The notes: generated by a model not told the origin, from the letters alone. 64,000 nt of DNA from Amaurobius ferox (GCA_951213105.1 OX578153.1:53040520-53104519); one strand, 5' to 3'; positions 24,662-36,363 are shown, numbered from the stretch's first letter. A program made the numbers and translations.

Positions 24662-25558
24662 ATCTGATGTGGGCAGCACATGACTTTCCTTATATAATGC
24701 AATAAATTTACTACTTTTACAGTTAAAAAAAAATGTTATTCTTATAGTAGGCACATATGCTCTTTCCAAGATATTGAATTTTCTTCGATTAGTCGTCATT
24801 TTCATCGATTTAGCGTCATTTTCATCCATTTGGCGAAATTTTCGTGAACTTGGCGGCATTCCGCTAAATTCATCGCCAAAATCTCGCCAAGTATTATGGA
24901 CTGAGAAATAAGTTATTCATACAGCGTATAAATGACTATTGACGTTCAAATACAAAAGTATTACTCAAAGTAGCTTTTCTCGTGAATGAAACACGTTAGA
25001 TCCACGAGAATGATGTCACTAAATTTTTTCCATAATATTACACATGAAAAGTGAACATGTTTCTTAACAGTTGATATTTTTTTTAATTTATGGGATTTTT
25101 TGATAAATTTATTTGAAAAATATGCGCATATCTCGAGAACGGTTCATGCTAGCGTTTTAAAGTTTATGTCAATCGTTTTCTAAAGAAAAATTACATAAAA
25201 AATGTCTATTTGTGTAACTTTATTAGTTTGATTTTTTCAAAATTTCACTCGAAAATTTAGGGGGGATTCTGAACATTCGATTGCATTCGATTGCAGGCTT
25301 CCAGTATTCACGAATTGTGATTTTTGTACCAAATTTCATTCGAATCGCTCCATTCGTTCTTGAGATATCGTCTCCACAGACTCACTGACACACACACATA
25401 CAGACATACTTTCACACACACACACAGAGACATCACTTCAAAAATGTTTGATTCGTGATCCGGGATACTTGAAACGTGCTCTCCCGTCGAAAACTCGAAT
25501 TCGAATTTTCGACCCCGTCACAATACTTTCCTTATACATGAAGTATATAAGGAAAGTG
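24662..25558 (-). mobile_element. HINE-like family A, copy A6
   Basis: Inverse copy from ATCTGATGTGGGCAGCACAT to GGAAAGTG at 25558. It carries two separated AC-rich blocks near 25389-25425 and the core GAGATATCGTCTCCACAGAC. Confidence 0.8.
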
Positions 25559-25779
25559 ATAATGCTCCCATTTCATTACAGAAGTTTTATTACCTCTCTA
25601 AAAGTGCAGTGTAAAATGGCCAAATTTTGAGAGGCCATTTCTCCAGATCCAAGGGTTAATTTAAGAAACAGATTTCAGCTTTGGATTCAGCATGTTTGAA
25701 TTAGTATATACATGAGTTTTTTCATCCCTCGGGGTTGTATTTGGTGCTCTGACATACTGATCAGTATGGAAATTATTAT

Positions 25780-26310
25780 TTCTAAACAGATATTATCTTT
25801 TATTCTATTTAATTATTTCTAAATTTGGATTTTTTAGCTGCTGCGGTTTTCGAGTTATTCTACCAACACTAGTTCGAGTTAGTATTTTGCCAAATATATT
25901 GGGCTGACCCAGAGCGGACCAGCTCAATAAAATTAGAAATCCAAATAATTTAAATATACCACAAAAGACGACGACATTTTAAATTTGCATCTTTTAGCTG
26001 CTTAGGATGTCAAGTTGTTTTGTATTCCTGTGGCGGGCAAAAGACGAGCTAACCCGATAAGATTAAAATAATTTAAATATATTGCAAAAGCCAACAACGT
26101 ACAAAAAATAGCTCTAGCTGCTCTGGTTCTCGAGTAATTTCCAAAACACTAGTACATTCCTATGGCGGGCTCAAGATGAGCTAGCCCGCTATAAGATTCA
26201 AGTTTCAAATAATTTAAATATATCACAAAAGACAACGACATACAAAATTTGGATGTTCTAGATGCTCCGGTTTTGGAGTTATTTGACAAAAATGAGTACA
26301 TACTTATGAT
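25780..26310. repeat. ~140-bp tandem repeat, about 3.5 diverged copies
   Basis: Recurring phrases TAGCTGCT..GGTT.TCGAGTTATT, GGCGGGC..AAGACGAGCTA.CCCG and AATAATTTAAATATA.CACAAAAG recur at spacings of about 140-150 bp. Divergence between copies is high, so the array is old. It is non-coding. Confidence 0.7.
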
Positions 26311-26479
26311 GGGTCTCTCAGCTAAATTAGCATATCCCTTTGTCTGCTCTGCCTCTGCTCCTGATTTGCTTCTACTCTATAACTTCTCCGCTTTGCTTCT
26401 ACTATGCCACTTCTCTGCTAAATTTAGAATTATTTTTTCTACTACCGTAGCTTTTGACGTTAGCAAAAGCACTCTGTGA

Positions 26480-27137
26480 TATTTTAGGCAAGTGCTGTTA
26501 AAAAATGAACAATGGATGGTAAGCCAATTTCTGTATATTGAAATATAAAACTCGCAGAGGTTTAAAACGCCCGAAAAGTATATAAATTAAAAAAAATTAC
26601 TAAAAACTGTCAGATTCCATTCACAGTTTGTTTGAAAGGGGATTTTTCGATCTTTCTGGTTGTATCGAAACGGAAACTATGTGATAATATTTAGGTTGCT
26701 GAGCAATTGATTTGTGCGAATATCGACAAAAATCGTTGTGAATCTGGCTAAAACATAAAATAACGGAAAAACTAATTCGAAATTATATAAAATAAAGCCG
26801 AGGTGCACGTATTCGATTCCTGAAATACTTGTGCATCAAATTACATGGTCGTACGGCGCTTAGATTTCCCGCTATAGACTGCACACACACAGAGAGACAA
26901 CTTCATTTATTAAGCTTTTCCTTCGTTTAAAAATAAATAATTTCTTTTACAACCCAAAAATATTTCACTTTTCTGCCAATTTGAAATACTTCGGGGGAAA
27001 AAAAACACTTTATATTCTGTAGGTGGTTCTGTCCACAAATTTATGTTACTGGTTTTTCTTCAAAACTTCTTAATTTCGATTAAAACCAAGTTTTGTAGCA
27101 AAAGAGATGTTAAGGTATAGGGAAGCATTCTGTAATA
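26480..27137. other. Intergenic, no recognised feature
   Basis: AT-rich, with one short direct-repeat purine tract (acacacacagagagac at 26880). Nothing else supported. Confidence 0.4.
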
Positions 27138-27139
27138 TA

Positions 27140-27907
27140 CAGGGTGTCCCATCAAGACCGCCCAAACTCTGCACAGCCAGATTCCTCGCTTGGAATACAT
27201 AAAAATTGGTCAAAGAACTGTACCTCTACGACCCATAGTTTTCGAGAAAAATGCGAGAGAAAAGTATGACGTCATATCCGGTGCACGAAAAAACAACTTT
27301 ATTGGAAACATGAACACCGGTATTTGCATAGGAAGATGTTCAAAATGTACACCTCGCATATCGAGGCATGCATGCGAGCACCGTGGAATGGCTGACTGCA
27401 CACATTGCATCAGCGTGATGTTCACAAAGTACACGCAGCATCAAGACGAGCAACTAAGTCACTTTCTGTAGTAACTAGGTCTCGATAGACCAATTCCTTC
27501 AAATGGCCCCATAGGAAGAAATCCAAAGGTGTCAGATCTGGCGACCCCCATGTCCAATCCAGCGGCCTGGGTATTCCATATCCAGCCAATAACGTACGGG
27601 ACAGCTGAAATGTGCCGGAGCTCCATCATGCTGGAACCATAGGCCACGTATTGCCGCTAAAAGTATGTCATCTAGGATATGCGCGATGGACATTTTGAAC
27701 ATCTTCCTATGTAAACATACGCAAATACCGATGTTCATGTTCCCAATAAAGTTGTTTTTCGTACACCGAATATGATGTCATACTTTTCTCTCGCATTTTT
27801 CTCGCAAACTATGGGTAGTAGAGGTACAGTTCTTTGGTCAATTTTTATGTATTCCAAGCGAGGAATCTGGCTGTGCAGAGTTTGGGCGGTCTTGATGGGA
27901 CATCCTG
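27140..27907 (-). mobile_element. Tc1/mariner-superfamily relic with ~220-bp terminal inverted repeats
   Basis: Starts CAGGGTGTCCCATCAAGACC and ends with the inverse; TA lies on both sides (27138-27139 and 27908-27909). The arms match over about 220 bp. Inside, on the minus strand, fragments of an IS630/Tc1/mariner-type transposase are visible: QHDGAPAHFS and YPGRWIGHGG, then after a frameshift FGFLPMGPFEGIG. The RVQSAIP-like C-terminal block lies near 27400 in another frame. Most of the gene is deleted. Its right end lies only 54 bp downstream of the channel stop codon at 27962. Confidence 0.85.
27298..27303 (-). promoter_or_regulatory. Possible poly(A) signal of the DEG/ENaC gene inside a transposon relic
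   Basis: TTTATT on the plus strand reads AATAAA on the minus strand. It is the first canonical hexamer I found downstream of the stop at 27962, about 660 bp away, inside the 768-bp mariner-like relic. Use is inferred. Confidence 0.3.
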
Positions 27908-27961
27908 TATAGCAGGTGGTAATCCTATTCGTTGACTATCATTAAAAGTCATCGTACAACT

Positions 27962-28147
27962 TCAAATTGCAAACATTTTTTTGCTTTTCATGCTTTGGAT
28001 GTGGGTCTTCCTGCGTCCTTTCCTCAGTCTTTTTACTCCATAAATTATGATGACGAGGCAGGTCTCTAGAAAATCACACACCGCGATGAGTGATAAACCA
28101 AGCCACATCCCCAGGAATCCTCCAATGTATCCAAATGCTTCTATCAC
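27962..28147 (-). CDS. DEG/ENaC sodium channel subunit, last exon (TM2, pore and C-terminus)
   Basis: This exon encodes the pore and second membrane helix of a degenerin/epithelial sodium channel subunit, a non-voltage-gated, amiloride-sensitive-type cation channel of the plasma membrane that forms trimers. It begins after the acceptor TTTAG at 28148-28150 in phase 0 and ends at TGA (27962-27964). Residues GYIGGFLGMWLGLSL contain the G-x-S selectivity filter (GLS), followed by the rest of TM2 (CDFLETCLVIIIYGVKR) and a short basic cytoplasmic tail. The GMWLG-S form is typical of arthropod members. The gene is read right to left, with upstream exons at 28376-28452 and beyond. The exact ligand or subtype cannot be given. 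Confidence 0.93.
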   Translation of the reverse strand: MIEAFGYIGGFLGMWLGLSLIAVCDFLETCLVIIIYGVKRLRKGRRKTHIQSMKSKKMFAI

Positions 28148-28375
28148 CTAAAGAATGAAATAGAACACTCTTTCAATAGTAGCGGAAGTGTTTGGCAGAC
28201 GAAAAATAGACTCCCAAAACTCAACTGAAATTCGGTATTAACATTTTTTGATCCATGAAATTCTATAAAATTTGAATCTTTACAGTTTCTTTTCTCCGCA
28301 TTTCATTTGCATTTCCTGTGTCGCAGTTCGAAGACTGGATTTTTCTTAGCAATCTCCATCAAATAATTAATTTAC

Positions 28376-28452
28376 GTTTATAACAGCATTTTCAAGTGTT
28401 TCTTCAATTTTTTCGGTAGATGTTTTAATCGCAATCAAAGTAATATCGTGAT
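28376..28452 (-). CDS. DEG/ENaC channel, penultimate exon (pre-TM2 palm strand)
   Basis: A 77-nt exon between a pyrimidine-rich acceptor (ctttaactccatag) and donor AAC|GTAAAT. Its phase-1 entry gives (D/N)HDITLIAIKTSTEKIEETL then ENAVIN, followed in phase 0 by the last exon (VIEAFGYIGG). The alternating hydrophobic pattern with K/T-S and E-rich end matches the beta strand that precedes TM2 in this family (compare the L-x-V-Y-F-x-S-L pattern). Sequence conservation in this region is low in the family, so support is phase, splice sites and position. The upstream neighbour must leave in phase 1, which the exon at 38547-38566 does not. Confidence 0.7.
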
Positions 28453-28590
28453 CTATGGAGTTAAAGAGAAGGAGATGCCCTTAAAACTCCTGTGGATGAA
28501 ACGCTTGAAAATGCCATGTCGCTTTGAGAATTATATCTAGGTGTCGCTCGTGGTCGTGAAGTGCCTTTTGTCTTCATTTGACACAATATA

Positions 28591-28790
28591 CAGGGTGTTC
28601 CAAAAAGATTGAAACGTGCTTTAATTCTTTAACTGTTGGAGATAAGTGGGCAATGTAAATTGCAAAAATGTTGAAAGTAAGATAGGAAATAAGACTACGT
28701 TAATAAAATAGCACTCCCATTAATTTTCAAAAAGTTACATTTTTAAAATTTTTATACGACTCACCATGGAAATACATACAATGAAGGGGC
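28591..28790 (+). mobile_element. Half of a fold-back MITE (same family as 38958-40771)
   Basis: TA then CAGGGTGTTCCAAAAAGATT at 28591, continuing with about 180 bp that match the arms of the element at 38958-40771 (for example 'ctacgttaataaaatag' and 'ttttcaaaaagtta'). No right arm was found before the SINE at 29060, so the copy is truncated. Confidence 0.75.
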
Positions 28791-29059
28791 GCACATCTTA
28801 TCGTAGCGCCACCTGAATGATTATCTCAAACGATGTTGGCATTTTCTCAGTATGGAGTTTTAACTCCTTTTCTACACCTTCATGTCACGATCCCTTAGTT
28901 ATAAGAATTACTCTTTTCCATCTAAATTTTATCCCAAAAGATAAATTTCAAATCGGGACAAAATGGCAAATCGACCTGGACTTCGGAACGTACATTTCAA
29001 CCGGGATAATCTCTGTCAAAATGGGACGTGTAGTAAGCCTAATTAGTAAAAACAACGCA

Positions 29060-29350
29060 TGCATATTGTTGTTGAGACCCAGACCGTCAGACCTACCAGA
29101 AAGGTGTAAGGTAACTGTTTGGACGGCCGGGAAGAACTACTCAATTTGGATCGGAACCCAGTGAGGGTGGCATTCACAGGGACCGTGCCATCCTTCCCCT
29201 GCCACCAACCTCTCGGAAGGACTTACGGACCAACATGTTTAGCGTGATCGTATTCCGCGTGAACACGGCGGCAGTTTTGGCAGTGGAGGGAATCGTACCC
29301 GGGCCTACCGAGAGCAAGTCCAGCGCTAACCACTGAGCTACCGCGCCCCA
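29060..29350 (-). mobile_element. tRNA-derived SINE, full-length copy
   Basis: On the minus strand: tRNA-like head GGGGCGCGGTAGCTCAGTGG (A box) and GGGTACGATTCCC (B box, one change), a conserved body (ACTGCCGCCGTGTTCACGCG, CGATCACGCTAAACATG), and a tail ending GGTCTGGGTCTCAACAACAA. About 290 bp. Other copies are at 48822-49023, 51218-51479 and 53236-53505. Confidence 0.88.
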
Positions 29351-29498
29351 ATACATGCTTGTGGAAAACTGTTGAAATATGAAAAAATACATTATAATTC
29401 TTACCTCGTATTTCTTGGAGTATATAAATTTCTGAACTTGCGTGCGTATGAAGGATATTGTGATTCCAGTGTAGCATCTATCAAGACAGAAAAAAAAA

Positions 29499-30262
29499 AT
29501 CTGATGTGGGCAGCACATGACTTTCCTTATATAATACAATGAATTCACTACTTTTACAGTAAAATAAAAATATATTATTCTTATATTACATATTTATATT
29601 CTTTCCAAGATATTGTATTTTCGTCAATTAGTCGTCATTTTCATTGATTTAGCGTCATTTTTATCCACTTGGCGAGTTTTTCATTAATTTAGCAACACTT
29701 AAAAATATCGCCAAGTAGGCGACATTTCATCAAATTCGTCGCCAAAATCTCGCCAAGGGTTATGGAGAAATAAGTTATTCTTAAAATAGCAGATAAATGA
29801 CTATGGGCGTTCAAATATTATTACTCAAAGTATCTTTTTTCATGAATGAAACGAGCTAGATCCACGAGAATGATGTCATCAAATTTATCGCATGATATTA
29901 CGTATGAAAAGTGAGTATGTTTCTCAATAAGAAATCTGTTTTTCATTTTATATGATTTTTTGATAATTTTTTTTAAAAATGTGCAATATCTCGAGAATGG
30001 TTCATGTTAGCGTTCTAAAATATATGTCAATCGTTTTCTAAGGAAAAATTACATAAGAAATGTCGATTTGCGTAACTTTATTAAAGGTTTTAATTTTTTG
30101 ATGATTTTTCCAAAATTTCACTCGAAAATTTAGGGAGGTTCTGAACATTCGATTGTGTTTTTAAAACAATAGGCTTTTAGTATTCACGGATTGTGATTTT
30201 TTTACCAAATTTCATTTGAATCGCTCATTCGTTCGTGAGATATCTTCTCCACAGACAAACTG

Positions 30263-30293
<31 letters not shown>

Positions 30294-30422
30294 TCACCTC
30301 AAGAATGTTCAATTCGTGATCAGGGGATGCTTGAAACATGCTCTCCTGTCGAAAACTCGAATTCGAATTTTCGACCCTGTCACAATACTTTCCTTATATA
30401 CCTTATGTATATAAGGAAAGTA
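29499..30422 (-). mobile_element. HINE-like family A, copy A7
   Basis: 924-bp inverse copy with both ends and a long (AC)n tract at about 30261-30290. Immediately beyond its palindromic end, family D element D1 begins. Confidence 0.82.
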
Positions 30423-31739
30423 AAAATGTATTGCGACTATTTATTACAACATTAATTGAAACTATTAAGTCTCGTGATCATTGAGCTATTAATAAACCTT
30501 TTTATGAATGATTATATCAAATTTTGTCGTATGCTGCTCTGTTAAAAAAAATTAAAATTTCGAATAAATTTCGAAGTTTTCGCTCGAATCTGATGTGGGC
30601 AACACATGACTTTCCTTATATAATCCAATGAATTTACTACTTTTACAATTAAAAAAAATGTTATTCTTATAGTAGATACTTATATTCTTTCAAGATATTG
30701 AATTTTCTTCAATGAGTCGTCATTTTCATTGATTTAGCGTCATTTTTATCCATTTGGCGAGATTTTTGTTAATTTGGCAACAATTAAAAATGTCGCCAAG
30801 TTGGCGACATTATGCCAAATTTGTCGCCAAAATCTCGCCAAGCGTTATGGACAGAGAAATAAGTTATTCTTACAGCAGATAAATGACTTTTAGCGTTCAA
30901 ATACAAAAGTATTACTCAAAGTATCTTTTTTCATGAATGGACCGAGCTAGATCCACGAGAATGATGTCATTAAATTTATCGAATGGTATTACATATGAAA
31001 AATGAACATGTTTCTCAATAGGAAATATTTTTTTTATTTATATAACTTTTTGATAATTTTTTTAAAAAATTTGCAATATCTCGAGTACGGTTCATGTTAG
31101 CGTTCTAAACTTTATGTCAATCGTTTTCTAATGAAAAATTGCATAAGAAATGTATATTTGGGTAACTTTATTATCGGTTTTAATTTTTTGACGTTTTTAT
31201 CAAGATTTTACTTGAAAATTTAGGGGGGTTCTGAACATTCGATTGCATATAAAAACAATAGGCTTCCAGTGTTTACGGATTGTGATTTTTGTACCAAATT
31301 TCGTTTGAATAGCTCCATTCGTTCGTTAGTTATCGTCTTCACAGACTCACTGACACACACACACAGACATCACTTCAAAAATGTTTGATTCGTGATCAGG
31401 GATGCTTGAAACGTGCTGTCCCGTCGAAAACCCGAATTCGAATTTTCGACCCCGTCACAATACTTTCCTTATACGTTATTTATATATGGAAAGTAAAAAT
31501 ATATCTAGTTTTAAATTTTTTAATAACAAAGCCGGTTATAAAGTTCCGTAAAAATCCATTAATATTTGTGGCTGTTATTGTGAACACAAGAAATCGAGCA
31601 CAGGCTTTAGTCAGATAGACAGACTGACATTACTTCAAAAATAGTCAAAACGTGTTCAGGAGATCATAAAACATGTATCGGCATCAAAATCTCGAATTTA
31701 GAAAATTTAGGTGAAAACAATACTTTCTTAGAATGTAAA
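30423..31739 (-). mobile_element. HINE-like family D, copy D1 (split by A8)
   Basis: The left half (30423-30587, 'gaaactattaagtctcgtgatcattgag...') and right half (31496-31739, 'gttccgtaaaaatccattaatatttgtggctg...') join into sequence that is contiguous in the copy at 58330-58740. The break coincides exactly with A8. Core GTGGCTGTTATTGTG and the GACAGACTGACA microsatellite are present. It is non-coding. Confidence 0.7.
30588..31495 (-). mobile_element. HINE-like family A, copy A8 (nested in D1)
   Basis: 908-bp complete inverse copy inserted in family D copy D1; flanking bases A and A (T^T on the other strand) without target duplication. Confidence 0.82.
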
Positions 31740-31740
31740 A

Positions 31741-32159
31741 ATCGGATGTGAGCAGCAAATGACTTTCGCTAGAAACCCAACTTTATTTTATTTTTCATTT
31801 TTTCACAATGCATTAAATTGAGTTTAATCTCACAATATGGCGTAGATATTTATTTGAAAATACATCGAATTTGCAATTTTAATTCAATTTTTGTTTAAAA
31901 AAAAAAAACTTCTAAAGCTAAAATAACTTTAAAACAGTTCGTGCTAGAGTAATGGGGTTGGTCTTTTTCCTTTTACAGCTTAAACTCCACATTTATAACC
32001 AGCATTTAATTAGTACATTCAAGCATAGTTACTTTCCTTATATACATAATGTATAAGGAAAGTATTGTGACGGGGTCGAAAATTCGAATTCGAGTTTTCG
32101 ACGGGAGAGCACGTTTCAAGCATCCCTGATCACGAATCAAACATTTTTGAAGTGATGTC

Positions 32160-32193
<34 letters not shown>

Positions 32194-33428
32194 AGTGAGA
32201 CTTTGGAGACGATACCTGACGAACGAATGGACCGATTCGAACCAAATTTGGTACAAAAATCCACAATCCGTAAACACTGGAAGCCTATTATTTTTATATG
32301 CAATCGAATGTTCAGAACCCCCCTAAATTTTCAAATGAAATTTTGAAAAAATCGTCAAAAAATCAAAACCACTAATAAGGTTACGCAAATAGACATTTCT
32401 TATGTAATTTTACATTAGAAAACGATTGACATAAATTAGATTGACATAAATTTTAGAACGCTAACATGAACCGTTCTTGAGATATTGCGCATTTTTCAAA
32501 AAACTTATCAAAAAGTCATATAAAATAAAAAAAAATATTTCCTATTGAGAAACATGTTCACTTTTCATATATAATGCCATGCGATAAATTGGGTGACATC
32601 ATTCTCGTGGATCTAGGTCGTTCCATTCATGAAAAAAGATACTTTGAATAATACTTTTGTATTTGAAGGCCAATAGTCATTTATCTGCTGTAAGAACAAC
32701 TTATTTCTTCGTCCATAACGCTTGGCGAGATTTTGGCGACCAATTGGGCGGAATGTCGTCAACTTGGCGACTTTTTGAAATGTTGCCAAATTAACGAAAA
32801 TCTCGCCAAATGGATAAAAAGGACGCTAAATTAATGAAAATGACGACCAATTGTCGAAAATTCAATATTTTGGAAAGAATATTAGTATCTACTATAGGAA
32901 AAACCCATTTTTTTACTGTAAAAGTAGTAACATTTCATTACAGTTCACAACAGTTCATTACATTAAATAAGGAAAGTCATGTGTTGCCCACATCAGATTT
33001 TTTATATTTTATATCTGATTTTAATGTTTTTTGTGGGCCATTTCGCAGAAAGAGGCACTATATCTGATTTTACGAATGATACCAAAATCTAATCAGCACC
33101 AGGGTATTCATAAGGCATACCTACCAAACTTTTTGTTAAATGCCGTTGAATAGTGTTTAAACTGGAACCGTACAAATATCTAATAAGCACCAGAGTCCCC
33201 CACAAATGACTTACCTACCAAATGTTATAAAATTTGGTCAATTAGATTTTGAAATAAAGTGGATACATACATTGCACAGACAGACGTAACGTTAAAGATA
33301 AGTTTTCTCGTGTTCTAGAATTCTCGAAACGTGTAAATTCGTCGAAAACTCCAGTTCAAATTTTTAGCAATAAATTAACACGATTCCAATATTTTCCTTA
33401 TACATTACCGTGTATTGTAAGGAAAGTA
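31741..33428 (-). mobile_element. HINE-like family C, copy C2 (split by A9)
   Basis: Left part 31741-32029 (ATCGGATGTGAGCAGCAAAT... 'aaattgagtttaat'...), right part 32999-33428 (GGGCCATTTCGC, 'aatctaatcagcaccag', GACAGACG, ending in the palindrome TTTTCCTTATACATTACC...GTAAGGAAAGTA). Copy C4 at 48402 has the two parts contiguous, which confirms the split. Confidence 0.72.
32030..32998 (+). mobile_element. HINE-like family A, copy A9 (nested in C2)
   Basis: Forward copy from TACTTTCC at 32030 to CATCAGAT at 32998, with a (GT)n tract at 32163-32190. It has a small direct duplication near its 3' end ('cagttcacaacagttcattaca'). Confidence 0.82.
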
Positions 33429-33486
33429 CAAAATATGGATTTTTTTCCAGATTGCGTACCAAATTCTTTAAAGTATTTCGTATTAT

Positions 33487-34170
33487 TACTTTCCCTACAA
33501 TGCCCGGTGTATAGGGGAAATATTGGAATCATATCGAAAATCGCAATTCGAGTTTTCATCGGATCTACATGTTTTGGAACCTGTGTGTGTGTGTGTGCAA
33601 TGTATATATTCAGTCTACCTCAAAAACTAATGGACCATGATATTACATATGGAAAGTGAACATGTTTCTCAACAGTTAATATATATTTTTTAAATTATGG
33701 GATTTTTTTTATAAATTTATTTTAAAAATAAGCAATATCTCGAGAACGGTTCATGCTAGCGTTCTAAAGTTTATCTCAATCGTTTTCTAAGGAAAAATTA
33801 GGTAAGAAATGTCTATTTGTGTAACTTTATTAAAAGTTCTGATTTTTTGATGAATTTTTCAAAATTTCACTCGAAAATTCAGGGGGGTTCTGAACATTCG
33901 ATTGTGTTTGAAAACAATAGGCTTCTAGTATTCACGGATTGGAATTTTTGTACCAAATTTCATTTGAATCCCTCCATTCATTCGTGAAATATCGTCTCCA
34001 CAGACTCACTGACACACACACACACACACACACACACAGCCATGATCTCAGAAATGTTCGATTCGTGATAAGTGATGCTTAAAACGTGCTCTCCCATCGA
34101 AAACTGGAATTCGAATTATCGATCCAATCACAATACTTTCCTTATATATTATATGTATATAAGGAAAGTA
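33487..34170. mobile_element. Chimeric HINE: family C 5' fragment joined to inverted family A fragment (A10)
   Basis: 33487 to about 33635 is the family C palindromic end and core in forward orientation (TACTTTCCCTACA..., (GT)n, 'cctcaaaaactaatggac'). At about 33636 it changes abruptly to a family A copy in inverse orientation ('catgatattacatatg' onward), which runs to GGAAAGTA at 34170 and lacks its stem-loop half. The composite thus has palindromic ends from both families. Confidence 0.65.
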
Positions 34171-34277
34171 ATAATTATGCGTGTTATTTAGTGCAATTAA
34201 ACTCAATTTAATGAAATATTAATTTGACTTTCCTTATACTATAATGCAATGAATTTACTACAGTTACAGTAAAAAAA

Positions 34278-34830
34278 ATCTGATGTGGGCAGAACATGGC
34301 TTTCCTTATATAATGCAATGAATTTACTACTTCTACAGTAAAAAAAAATAGATTATTTTTATAGTTGATATTTATATTCTTTCCAAGATATTGAATTTTC
34401 GCCAATGAGTCGTCATTTTCATTGATTTAGAGTCATTTTTATCCAATTGGCAAGTTGTTCGTTAATTCAACAACATTTGAAAAAGTCGCCAAGTTGGCGA
34501 CATTTCACCAAATTCGCCGCTAAAATCTCGCCAAACGTTATGGACGGAGAAATAAGTTATTCTTACAGATAAATGACTATTGGCGTTCAAATACAAAAGT
34601 GCTACTCAAAGTATCTTTTTTCATGAATGGAACGAGCTAGATCCACGAGAATGATGTCACCCAATTTATCGCATGGTATTACATATGAAAAGTGAACATG
34701 TTTCTCAATAGGAAATATTTTTTTTATTTTATATGATTTTTGATAATTTTTTTGAAAAATGTGCAATATCTCGAGAACGGCTCATGTTAGCGTTCTAAAA
34801 TTTATGTCAATCGTTCTCTGATGAAAAATT

Positions 34831-34879
<49 letters not shown>

Positions 34880-35667
34880 TATGTGTGTATGTGTGTGTGT
34901 CAGTGAGCCTGTGGTGACGATAACTGATGAACGAATGGACCTATTCGAACGAAATTTCGTACAAAACTTACAATCCGTAAATACTGGAAGCCTATTGTTT
35001 TTATACGCAATCGAATGTTCAGAATCCCCCTAACTTTTCGAGTGAAATTTTGAGAAAATCGTCAAAAAATCAAAACCGCTAATAAAGTTACGCAAATAGA
35101 TATTTCTAATGTAATTTTTTATCAGAAAACGATTGACATAAATTTTAGAACGCTAACATGAACCGTTCTCGAGATATTGCACATTTTTCAAAAAAATTAT
35201 CAAAATGTTATATAAAATAAAAAAAAATAATTCTTATTGAGAAACATGTTCACTTTTCATATGTAATACCATGCGATAAATTTATTGACATCATTCTCGT
35301 GGAACTGGCTGGTTCCATTCATGAAAAAAATACTTTGAGAAATATTTTTGTATTTGAACGCCAATAGTCATTTATCTGCTGTAAGAATAACTTATTTCTC
35401 CGTCCATAACGCTTGGCGAGATTTTGGTGACGAATTTGGCGGAATGTTGCCAACTTGGCGACATTTTTACTTGTTGCCAAATTAACAAAAATCTCGCCAA
35501 ATTGATAAAAATGACGCTAAATCAATGAAAATTACGACTAATTGAAGAAAATTCAATATCTTGGAAAGAATATAAGTATCTACTATATGAATAACATTTT
35601 TTTTAATTGTAAATGTAGTAAATTCATTGCATTATATAAGGAAAGTCATGTGTTGTCCACATCAGAT
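34278..35667. mobile_element. Inverted pair of family A copies (A11 minus, A12 plus), ~555-bp arms
   Basis: 34278-34832 is the stem-loop half of a minus copy (ATCTGATGTGGGCAGAACAT at its left end); it stops at 'gatgaaaaatt' and passes into a long (GT)n. From there a plus copy lacking its palindromic end continues to CATCAGAT at 35667. The arms 34278-34832 and about 35110-35667 are inverted repeats around ~280 bp. 34228-34270 holds the 3' end of a further minus copy, into whose A-run (T-run on the other strand) this unit inserted. Confidence 0.72.
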
Positions 35668-35808
35668 TTTTTTTATTCGTATTATTTGGAAAAACTACTA
35701 TTGTCTGTCGACAATCATTTTTAAATGTTTTAGAAAAAATTAACTTGAGTTTATTTTTTAGAGTTGTTTTATTAGAGTCGTAGTGAGAAGTTCGAAAGCA
35801 GCTAAAGT

Positions 35809-36350
35809 TAACTAACCACCGAATTAACGAACCTTCGAAACTAATTAATTACCTAACCTTTGAAACTAATTATTTAACGAACTTTCGAAACTAATTAATT
35901 AATGAACTTACGAAACTAATTAATTAACGAACCTTCTGAACTAATTAATTAACGAACCTTCGAAACTAATTAATTAACGAACCTTCAAAACTAATTAATT
36001 AACGAACCTTCGAAACTAATTAATGAACGAACCTTCGAAACTAATTAATTAACTAACCTTCGAAACTAATTAATTAACGAACTTTCGAAACTAATTAATT
36101 AACGAACTTTCGAAACTAATTAATTAACGAACTTTCGAAACTAATTAATTAACGAACTTTTGAAACTAATTAATTAACGAACTTTCGAAACTAATTAATT
36201 AACGAATCTTCGAAACTAATTAATTGACGAACCTCCGAAACTAATTAATTAACGAACCTTCGAAATTAATTAATTAGCGAACCTTCGAAACTAATTAATT
36301 AACAACCCTTCGAAACTAATTAATTAACGGATTTTCGTAACCAGTTAATC
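35809..36350. repeat. 25-bp tandem array, about 21 copies
   Basis: The unit CTAATTAATTAACGAACC TTCGAAA repeats with exact 25-bp spacing and few substitutions (ACCTT, ACTTT or ATTTT variants). Each unit holds two palindromes, TTAATTAA and TTCGAA. There are no spacers, so it is not a CRISPR array. Confidence 0.93.
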
Positions 36351-36363
36351 AACAACAACAAAA

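Noticed and set aside
28817..29164. 115-codon ORF on the plus strand
   Set aside because: It ends inside the inverse SINE and shows no family signature.
35809..36350. CRISPR array
   Set aside because: Direct tandem units with no unique spacers, in a eukaryotic genome.
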